DNA of 64,000 bases from positions 3,833-67,832 of the forward strand of contig CAZNAD010000012.1 in assembly GCA_964571195.1 (NCBI GenBank), given 5' to 3'. The notes below the pieces were generated by a model that was not told the origin of the DNA, searched no databases, and saw only the letters and a program-made list of their open reading frames with translations. The position numbers and the translations under genes were made by a program. Shown here in pieces: positions 1 through 7,900 of the stretch. How positions within the stretch are numbered: the stretch's first letter is position 1; the number at the start of each line of letters is the position of its first letter. The DNA comes from PALSA-1006 sp964571195. GTDB taxonomy: Bacteria > Pseudomonadota > Gammaproteobacteria > Burkholderiales > Gallionellaceae.

Positions 1-960
1 GTGTTACTGACGCTGGCGGGCGAAGTTCACTTGTTGCCGCCGGAGATCATGCAGAACGTGCTGGCCGCCATGCTCATTTCCATGCTGATCGCGCCTTTCC
101 TGATCCAGCACGCCGAACCCATCGTACGCCGGCTATCGCCGGCAGAATGGATGAATCAGGCGATGCAGGTACACCAGATCGCAGTGCAAAGCATGAGTGC
201 TGATGCACACATCATCGTCTGCGGCTATGGCCGCAGCGGCAAAGCACTGGGCAAGTTCCTGCAAAAAGAAGGCATCAAGTTCATGGCGCTGGAACTCGAT
301 CCGCGTTGTGTGCGTGACGCCGTCTCCGTCGGAGAAAAGGTGGTGTATGGTGACGCGACCAAAAGAGAGGTGTTGCAAGCGGCGGGACTGATGCGCGCCA
401 AGGCGCTGGTGGTCACCTATGACGATACCCCCTCCGCGCTGAAAATATTGCACCACGTCAAACATGCCCGCCCCGGTTTGCCGGTGGTGGTGCGTACCGC
501 AGATGATACCCATGTGGAAGTGCTCAAACGCGCGGGTGCTGCCGAGGTCGTCGCCGAAGTGCTGGAAGGCAGTGTCATGCTGGCTTCGCAGGCATTGTTG
601 CTCTCCGGTGTGCCGCTTAATCGGGTCATCCGTCGTATCCAGGAAGCGCGGGCGAAACGTTATAGCGTGTTCAGTGGCTTCTTCCGTGCGGTACCCGAAC
701 CGGTCGGCGAGCCGGACAATCTACAGCCTCGTTTCAACAGCCTGTTGCTCAACAAAGAGGACGACGCAGTGGGCAAAACGCTGGATGAGATCAATCTGGC
801 CGAACTGAATGTCGAGGTGAATTCGGTGCGTCGCCACAATGTCGAAGGCAGCCATCCCGCCGGTAATATGGTGCTGCGCGCGGGAGACGTGTTGATGTTG
901 CTGGGTGAGCCGGTCTCTCTGGATGCGGCGGAGCGGCGTCTGCGCGGCGGTGATGTCTGA
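1..960 (+). CDS. Kef-type monovalent cation:proton antiporter, C-terminal part (5' truncated by window edge)
   Basis: This is the 3' end of a CPA2-family potassium/proton antiporter; the first codon in the window (GTG) is probably internal. The first 40 or so residues are the last hydrophobic helix of the exchanger domain. A cytosolic RCK/TrkA-N Rossmann domain follows, starting near residue 69 with the dinucleotide-binding pattern GYGRSG. A TrkA-C-like module ends the protein (about residues 235-315, with AGDVLMLLGE). Known Kef/YbaL proteins gate K+ efflux through this ligand-binding domain. The next gene is a glutathione S-transferase 15 bp downstream, which is suggestive because KefB/KefC are controlled by glutathione adducts. 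The exact subfamily cannot be decided without the membrane domain. Confidence 0.85.
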   Translation: MLLTLAGEVHLLPPEIMQNVLAAMLISMLIAPFLIQHAEPIVRRLSPAEWMNQAMQVHQIAVQSMSADAHIIVCGYGRSGKALGKFLQKEGIKFMALELDPRCVRDAVSVGEKVVYGDATKREVLQAAGLMRAKALVVTYDDTPSALKILHHVKHARPGLPVVVRTADDTHVEVLKRAGAAEVVAEVLEGSVMLASQALLLSGVPLNRVIRRIQEARAKRYSVFSGFFRAVPEPVGEPDNLQPRFNSLLLNKEDDAVGKTLDEINLAELNVEVNSVRRHNVEGSHPAGNMVLRAGDVLMLLGEPVSLDAAERRLRGGDV

Positions 961-975
961 CGCTCGGGAGGAGGC

Positions 976-1584
976 ATGAAGTTATTGGGTACACAAACCA
1001 GCCCGTATACACGCAAGGTGCGCCTGATTTTGCTGGAAAAAGGACTCACGCACCGTTATGTCGTCGATGCGCCGAACGATGCAGGCAGCCAAGTGGCGAG
1101 CGTGAATCCGCTGGGACGTATCCCGGCGCTGATCTTGGATGACGGTAACTGTGTGTTCGATTCGCCGGTGATCGCGGAATATCTCGATACGCTGAACGAC
1201 ACGCCGATCCTGATCCCGCGCCAAGATGTGCTGGCGCGGATGCGTGTCAGGCGCTGGGAAGCGTTGGCTGACGGCATCATGGATTCGGCTGTCGTAGTGC
1301 GCACCGAGATGGTTCGTGCGCCGGAGAAACAAAGTGCCGATGTGTTGCGGCTGCATAACGACAGTATCACCCGCGCCTTGGCCCATGTCGCAGATCAACT
1401 CGGCTCGCGTGTATGGTGCGAAGGTGATGCCATCACACTGGCCGATCTGGCGCTGGTGAGTGCGTTGCTCTATCTGGACCTGCGCCAGGCGGAACGCGAC
1501 TGGCGCGCGGCACACCCCGGACTCGCGCTTTGGTTCGCCCGCATCAGCGAACGCTCCAGCGTCCGCACCTCGTTGACCGCCTGA
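976..1584 (+). CDS. Glutathione S-transferase family protein
   Basis: A 202-aa soluble protein with the two-domain GST layout. The N-terminal thioredoxin-like half (about residues 1-78) begins KLLGTQTSPYTRKVRL, with a Ser-Pro-Tyr active-site-like motif, and contains the cis-Pro segment GRIPAL and the glutathione-contacting DSPVIAEYLD. The C-terminal half is all-helical (residues 85-200). A GGAGGAGG-like ribosome site lies just before the ATG. It likely conjugates or binds glutathione in detoxification; the substrate is unknown. Its position directly behind a Kef-type antiporter suggests, by inference, a role in the same electrophile-stress response. Confidence 0.9.
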   Translation: MKLLGTQTSPYTRKVRLILLEKGLTHRYVVDAPNDAGSQVASVNPLGRIPALILDDGNCVFDSPVIAEYLDTLNDTPILIPRQDVLARMRVRRWEALADGIMDSAVVVRTEMVRAPEKQSADVLRLHNDSITRALAHVADQLGSRVWCEGDAITLADLALVSALLYLDLRQAERDWRAAHPGLALWFARISERSSVRTSLTA

Positions 1585-1588
1585 TTCT

Positions 1589-3595
1589 ATGTCGCGGACA
1601 GCGCCCGATCCGGGCAACGAAATCCAGACCTTGCTTGATGTCTTGCCGCAGAGCTTCTCGGCGGATGACGTGGCGTCGGTGCGGCGTGCTTGTGAGCTGG
1701 CCGGGCCGCTTTACGCCGGTAAGGCCGAGCTGACCAATACCCCGCTGTTACAACACGCCCTGGGTGCAGCCGCGATTCTTGCCGGGATGAACATGGATTG
1801 CGCCTCGATCAACGCCGTCATCCTGCATGCTTTGCCGGAATATCTCAAAGACTGGGCCGAGCGGATCAAGGCCGACTTCGGTGACGACGTGCATGATCTG
1901 GTTCAGGGTATCTCGCGCATGGAGCAGATACGGCAGTTCAGCGAGATGGGCAATCTGCCGTCCTCCGAAAGCAGGAAAGGCGACCAGGCCCAGCAGATCG
2001 AAGTCTTGCGCAAGATGTTGCTGGCTATGGTGCAAGATATCCGTGTGGTGCTCATCAAGCTGGCCGAACGCACTCAGACCATGCGCCGCCTGGCCAATGC
2101 CAGCCCGGAACAGCAGCAACTCATCGCACGCGAGACACAGGGCATCTTCGCGCCGCTGGCTAACCGTCTTGGCGTGTGGCAGATCAAGTGGGAACTGGAA
2201 GATTTGTCGCTGCGTTTTCTGGAACCGCAACTGTACAAACAAGTCGCCAAGCTGCTGGACGAGCGCCGCGCCGACCGCGAGCAATACATCGCCGATGTGC
2301 TGAAGCTGCTGAAACAGGAGTTGGCGCAGGCAGGTATTCGTGCCGAGGTGACGGGGCGTCCCAAGCATATCTACAGCATCATCAACAAGATGAAGCGCAA
2401 GCATCTGGAGTTTGGTGAATTGTACGATGTGCGCGCAGTGCGCATTCTCGTCCCGGAGTTGCGCGACTGCTACACGGTGCTGGGCATGATCCACAACCTG
2501 TGGCAACCCATTCCCGGCGAGTTCGACGACTACATCGCCAACCCCAAAAGCAACGGCTACCGTTCGTTGCACACCGCCGTCATCGGCCCGCGCGATTTGG
2601 CGATTGAGGTGCAGATACGCACGATCGAGATGCACCAGCACTCCGAGCTTGGTGTCGCGGCGCACTGGCGCTATAAAGAAGGCGGCAAGTCCGATGCGAG
2701 GTTCGACGAAAAAATCGCCTGGTTGCGCCAGATACTGGAATGGAAAGAGGATGTCGCGGACAATGGCGACATGCTGGAGCAATTCAAGAGTGAGCTGTTC
2801 CAGGATCATGTCTATGTGCTCACCCCGCAGGGTAAAGTGATCGACTTGCCCAAAGGTGCTACGCCGGTCGACTTTTCCTACACCCTGCATACCGATCTGG
2901 GACACCGTACACGCGGTGCCAAAGTGAACGGCAACATCGTGCCGCTGAACTATAAATTACAGAACGGTCAGCGGGTGGAGATTCTCACCACCAAGATCGG
3001 TTCACCGAGCCGTGACTGGCTCAGTCCGAATCTGGGTTATCTGCAGAGCGCACGCGCGCGCGCCAAAGTGCGGCAATGGTTCAAGATGCAGAATTTCGAC
3101 GAGAACGTCGCCCAGGGCCGTGCGCAGCTGGACAAAGAGCTGCACCGGCTGGGCGTGACTTCGGTCAATCAGGAAAAAGTCGCGCAGCGCCTGCACTTCA
3201 ACAAGCTGGAGGATTTTCTGGCGGCCATCGGGCGCAACGAGGTCACACAGCACCAGATCGTCAGCGCGATCCAGGAAGAGATACCGGGCAGGGTCGAAGA
3301 GAATAAGCCGGTTCCGGTGCGCACTGTGGTGGCCAGCACCGCCCCTACGGGCGTACTGGTGGGCGGGGTCGGCAATCTGATGACCAAAACAGCGCAGTGT
3401 TGCCATCCCGTACCGCCGGATGTCATCGTCGGCTACGTCACCCGTGACCGTGGCATCACCCTGCACCGCAAAGACTGCCCGGCGATGTTGCGTCTGCCGG
3501 AGAACCGGCGCGACCGGATGCTGGAAGCACAATGGGGCAGCAAACAGGGGGATGCGGTTTTTCTGGCGAAGGTGAAAACGGAAAAGAAGACCTAG
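1589..3595 (+). CDS. relA: RelA-type (p)ppGpp synthetase lacking the C-terminal ACT domain
   Basis: A 668-aa stringent-response enzyme that transfers pyrophosphate from ATP to GTP/GDP. The N-terminal HD hydrolase fold is degenerate: HALPEY stands where a catalytic HD pair is expected, so hydrolysis is unlikely. The synthetase domain (about 200-360) carries EFDD at residues 311-314, the acidic signature of monofunctional RelA rather than SpoT. A TGS domain follows near residues 405-465, then the helical region and the zinc-finger-like motif with C604-C605 and a later HRKDC. The protein stops about 25 residues after that motif, where family members continue with an ACT/RRM domain of about 75 residues. 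The gene follows the GST gene by 4 bp, and the convergent corC gene begins 34 bp beyond its stop. Confidence 0.93.
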   Translation: MSRTAPDPGNEIQTLLDVLPQSFSADDVASVRRACELAGPLYAGKAELTNTPLLQHALGAAAILAGMNMDCASINAVILHALPEYLKDWAERIKADFGDDVHDLVQGISRMEQIRQFSEMGNLPSSESRKGDQAQQIEVLRKMLLAMVQDIRVVLIKLAERTQTMRRLANASPEQQQLIARETQGIFAPLANRLGVWQIKWELEDLSLRFLEPQLYKQVAKLLDERRADREQYIADVLKLLKQELAQAGIRAEVTGRPKHIYSIINKMKRKHLEFGELYDVRAVRILVPELRDCYTVLGMIHNLWQPIPGEFDDYIANPKSNGYRSLHTAVIGPRDLAIEVQIRTIEMHQHSELGVAAHWRYKEGGKSDARFDEKIAWLRQILEWKEDVADNGDMLEQFKSELFQDHVYVLTPQGKVIDLPKGATPVDFSYTLHTDLGHRTRGAKVNGNIVPLNYKLQNGQRVEILTTKIGSPSRDWLSPNLGYLQSARARAKVRQWFKMQNFDENVAQGRAQLDKELHRLGVTSVNQEKVAQRLHFNKLEDFLAAIGRNEVTQHQIVSAIQEEIPGRVEENKPVPVRTVVASTAPTGVLVGGVGNLMTKTAQCCHPVPPDVIVGYVTRDRGITLHRKDCPAMLRLPENRRDRMLEAQWGSKQGDAVFLAKVKTEKKT

Positions 3596-3629
3596 CGCTG
3601 AGCCACTGTGCCAGTCTCGCGAGATTCCG

Positions 3630-4484
3630 TCAGGCCGTCTTCTCGTCGGCTGATGCGATCAGGCTGCGTTCCACCAGCAATGCATGCAACCTGCGGCTGT
3701 CCGCGCGCAGCACGGTGAAGCGCCACTCGCCCAGCTCGATCACCTCGCCGCGTTTGGGCAGCTGACCCGCCGCTTTGAGTACCAAGCCTCCCACGGTGTC
3801 GCAGTTCTCGTCGCTGAATTCGGTACCCAGTGCCGTGTTGAAATCGCCGATCTCGGTGTCGGCCTTGATGCGCCAGTGAACGTCGTCCTGGCGGATGATG
3901 TTGTCTTCGTCTTCGTCGAAATCGTACTCGTCGGCGATGTCGCCGACGATCTGCTCCAGCACGTCTTCGATCGTGACCATGCCGCACACGCCGCCGTATT
4001 CATCGACCACCAGCGCGATATGGTTGCGGTTACTGCGGAAATCGCGCAACAGCACGTTGAGGCGTTTCGATTCGGGCACGAACACGGCCGGGCGCAGCAT
4101 GTCGCGCACGTCGAATTCTTCTCCGGCGTAATAACGCAACAGGTCTTTGGCCAGCAGGATACCGATGATGTTGTCCTTGTCGCCGTCGATGACGGGAAAG
4201 CGCGAGTGCGCGGTTTCGATGACGTAGGGGATAAACTGTTCCGGGGGGTGGCTGATGTCGATGACATCCATCTGTGCGCGGGGGATCATGATCTCGCGCA
4301 CCTGGGTCTCGGAGACCTGGATGACGCCTTCCATCATGGAGAGGGCATCGGCATCCAGCAGGTTGCGCTCGTAGGCGCTGTGCAACAGTGCGACCAACTG
4401 CTCGCGGTCTTCCGGCTCGCGCAACAACATCGTGGAGAGCCGTTCTAACAGGGTGGGCTTGTGACTACTATCTGAACCGTCCAT
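3630..4484 (-). CDS. corC: CorC/YbeX-type CBS-domain protein
   Basis: A 284-aa cytosolic protein of the HlyC/CorC family, associated in other bacteria with magnesium/cobalt homeostasis and ribosome-related functions. Two CBS domains lie in the first half (about residues 65-185, e.g. REIMIPRAQMDVID and VVDEYGGVCGMVTIEDVLEQIVGDI). A CorC_HlyC transporter-associated domain is at the C-terminus. No membrane segment is visible, so it is the short CorC type. The ATG at 4484 is preferred over TTG two codons upstream. It sits 9 bp after ybeY, reproducing the conserved ybeY-ybeX pair. Confidence 0.92.
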   Translation of the reverse strand: MDGSDSSHKPTLLERLSTMLLREPEDREQLVALLHSAYERNLLDADALSMMEGVIQVSETQVREIMIPRAQMDVIDISHPPEQFIPYVIETAHSRFPVIDGDKDNIIGILLAKDLLRYYAGEEFDVRDMLRPAVFVPESKRLNVLLRDFRSNRNHIALVVDEYGGVCGMVTIEDVLEQIVGDIADEYDFDEDEDNIIRQDDVHWRIKADTEIGDFNTALGTEFSDENCDTVGGLVLKAAGQLPKRGEVIELGEWRFTVLRADSRRLHALLVERSLIASADEKTA

Positions 4485-4493
4485 TACCAAACA

Positions 4494-4931
4494 TCAACTA
4501 ACAAGATAGGGCGCAGGATACCTCAATTTGAGCAGCAACGCAGTCTCGCGCGCTTCCATCTTTTCTGCGTCACGCTTTTTCACATGGTCGTAACCTTGCA
4601 GGTGTAATACCGCATGAATGGTGAGATGGGCATAGTGCGCCAGCAGGTCTTTCCCCTGTTCTCTGGCTTCGCGCGCCACGACGGGGGCGCAAATGACGAC
4701 ATCACCATACAGCGGGGTGTCGTCGTCATAAACAAAAGTCAGCACATTGGTGGCGTAATCTTTGTTGCGGTAACTCAGATTCAACGCGCGCCCCTCGATC
4801 TCGTCCACGATGCGCAGTGCGATCTGCACATCCTGTTCGAGCGCAGCCTGCACCCAGCGGCGGAATTGTGGCCGCGTCGGAAGGTGTTTGCTGTTGCTGG
4901 CGTATTGTACGGAAAGAGAGAGTCGGGACAT
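4494..4931 (-). CDS. ybeY: Endoribonuclease YbeY (rRNA maturation factor)
   Basis: A 145-aa UPF0054 metalloprotein involved in 16S rRNA 3'-end processing and ribosome quality control. The zinc-binding signature HAVLHLQGYDH (H-x3-H-x5-H) is intact near residue 110. The usual family segment ALNLSYRNKDYATNVLTF, which provides the conserved RxxxYATNVLSF-like core, is also present. The ATG at 4931 fits the family length; a longer reading to 5006 would overlap the upstream gene. It lies between the large GGDEF/EAL gene (13 bp upstream) and corC. The phoH/ybeZ gene that usually precedes ybeY is missing here. Confidence 0.94.
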   Translation of the reverse strand: MSRLSLSVQYASNSKHLPTRPQFRRWVQAALEQDVQIALRIVDEIEGRALNLSYRNKDYATNVLTFVYDDDTPLYGDVVICAPVVAREAREQGKDLLAHYAHLTIHAVLHLQGYDHVKKRDAEKMEARETALLLKLRYPAPYLVS

Positions 4932-4944
4932 TCTGCCCGCAAGT

Positions 4945-7900
4945 TTACTTTCTTTTCTTGTGCCACTGCATGAAATCTTCTGCCGACATGGGGTGGGCGA
5001 TGCCATAACCCTGACCGTACATACATCCCACTTCGATCAGCATCTGGGTCAACTCTGCGGCCTCTATCCCTTCCGCCACCGTTTTGCGGCCAAAGGTCTT
5101 GGCGAGTGCGATGATGCCCTGCACAATGGCGCGGTCTCCTTCGTCAGTCAGCATGCCACGCACAAAAGACTGGTCTATCTTGAGCGTCTCGGCGGAGAGT
5201 TTGCGCAGATAGGCGAGAGAGGAATAACCGGTACCGAAATCATCCAGCGCGAAGTTGACCCCCAATTTGCGGCAGGCATCTATCGTCTCGGCTGAGCTGG
5301 GGATGTCTTCGAGTGCCGCAGTCTCCAGTACCTCGATCTGTAGTCGATTGCGCAACATCTCTGGATAACGGGACAATCTGCACTTCAGATCCGGCAGGAA
5401 ATTAGGGGATTGCAGGTGGTTTGCGGAGATGTTGATGCTGACTTCCAGATCGAGTCCGTCCTTGTGCCAGGCATCAATCTGAGCCATGGCGGTATCCAAC
5501 ACCCAGTTGCCCAGATGGATTTCCAGATCGGAATCTTCGATGAAGGGCAGGAATTCGGCTGGCAGCAGCAGCCCGCGCTCGGGGTGATGCCAGCGGATCA
5601 ATGCCTCGACTCCAGCGATATTGCCCGATGCCAGCTCAATCTTCGGCTGATAGAACAATTCGAACTCGGCATTTTTCAGCCCTGCCAGAATATGTCGCCT
5701 GGATTCGTGCAGGGCACGCACCCGCCGATCATGTGCGGAATCGTAGAGGTGATAGCGGTTCTTGCCGGTTTGTTTGGCGGTATACATGGCCTGATCGGCA
5801 TGCCGCAACAGGGTGTCACCGTCCACGTCTTCCGATGGGTAGAAGGTCACGCCGATACTGGCGGATACGGTCACATGTCCGGTTCCGACGTCCACAGGCG
5901 AGGAAACGATATTCAGGATGCGATCCAGAACCTGATAACACTCCTGTTCGCGAGCCAGATCGTTGAATAACACCACGAACTCATCTCCGCCCAAACGAGC
6001 CAGAGTATCTCCCGCACGCAACATCTCCTGTAATCGTCGGGAGATATCCATCAACAGCTTGTCGCCAGCCTCGTGACCATAGCGGTCGTTGACATCCTTG
6101 AAGCCGTCCAGGTCGAGGTAGCAGATGGCCAGTAATTTGTGGTTACGTTGCGCGTGGGCGATGGCCTGACGCAAGCGGTCTGCCAGTAGCCGCCGGTTTG
6201 GTACGCCGGTAAGCGAGTCGTAGTTGGCGATGTGGCTTAGCTCCGCCTCATGATCCTTGAAATAGGTGATGTCCGAGAACACGCCGACGTGGCGTTGGAC
6301 GCGCCCGTCCGTATCACAGATCGCCGAGATCGCGAGCAGCTCGGCATAAATTTCGCCGCTCTTGCGCCGATTCCAGATTTCGCCGCGCCAGGCCTTATTT
6401 GCTTTGAGCTCTGCCCACATGGCGTCATAAAAATCTTTGCTTTGCCGCCCCGAGCTGAGCAGCTTCGGGTTGCGGCCTATTACCTCATCGCGCTCATAGC
6501 CGGTGATGCGGGAGAATGCGGGATTGACGTCAGTGATGATATTGTCGGCATTGGTGATGACGACGGCATCTTGCGTTTTATCGAACACGCTGGCGGTGAT
6601 GCGCAGATTCTCCTCGGCTCGTTTGTTCGCAGTGATGTCACGCCAGACACCGACCATTAGTCGCTTTCCTGGCAGATCCAATATACGGACAGTGACCTCG
6701 ACATCCAGAATGTCACCGTTGTTGCAGCGGTGGCGATTCTCGAAGCTGGATGCACCTAGTGTTTCAATTCTTCGCACGGCTTTGCGCAATGCGTCCTGAT
6801 CGAAGTCAGCCTGTGTATCCCAAAGATGCAGGCGCAAATATTCCTCGTAGGTGTAACCGAGCATCTTGCAAGCGGCAGGATTGGCCTCTACAAAGCGCAA
6901 AGTGTCCAGATCAATGATCTCTACGGCGCTGGGCGCTTCCGTGAAGATCGTGCGGAACAAAAGCTCGCTTTCCACCAGCTGCTGCTCCATGCGCTTGCGC
7001 TCGGAAATGTCCTCGACGATAGACCAGATATAGGCCTGTCCTTCGCTGTCGTGTATCAGCACACCGTTCAGTCGCAACGGTATGCGCCTGCCATCCTTGC
7101 GGATGTATTCCTTTTCATAAGGGCCGTAATGCCCCCTAGTATTGAGTGACGCCAATTGCTCGGCTTCTTTGTCGGCATATTCCTTGGGTGTTAACGCCCA
7201 GTAGTCGAGTTTGTTCAACTCCTCGCGTGTATAGCCGCAAATGTTTTGAAATGCTTCGTTGAACTCAAGATACAGGCCCTGCATGCTGGTCAACGCGATG
7301 CCCATGGTGGAAAGCTCAAACAGGCCGCGCAGTTTTTCTTCGCTGGCGGCAAGCGCCGCCGCCATTTTCTTGCGTTCGGTGATGTCGGTCTTTATCGCGA
7401 CGTAATGGGTGGTATCGCCTTGCGGGTTTTTGATGGGAGCGATGCTGACATCTTCCCAATAGAATTCGCCATTCTTGCGCTTATTGAGAAGTTCTCCGTT
7501 CCACTCCTGCCCGCTGGTCAGTCTGTCCCACAATTCGAGATAGGTCTCTTTGGGTGTCAACCCCGATTGCAATATGCGCGGGTTCTCCCCGATAACCTCG
7601 GCGGCGCTATAGCCGGTGTTTACCGTGAAGCGGGGGTTGACGTACTGGATGCGCGCATCCAGATCGGCGATAACTACCGAGGTGGCGCTCTGCTCGACAG
7701 CGGCAGAAAGCTTGCGCAGCAATTCCTCTGAGCGCATACGTTCGGTAATATCGCGGGACAGCATGACGAAGTGCTGGTCAGTCGAGCCATTGGCACTTTT
7801 CAGCGAAGTGGATAGCTCGAACCAGCCTTCCCCTTGGGGCAGGTCGATGCGGATGATCTGTCCGCTTGAATAACCTTCTGTTTCGGCCTCTTCGATGGCA

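Noticed and set aside
1748..2905. A 385-codon minus-strand open frame
   Set aside because: Antisense to relA, whose motifs are intact; no ribosome site or family resemblance.
3595..3640. A frameshift as the cause of the short RelA
   Set aside because: The bases after the stop do not encode ACT-like residues in any frame and corC begins almost at once, so a deletion or natural end fits better.
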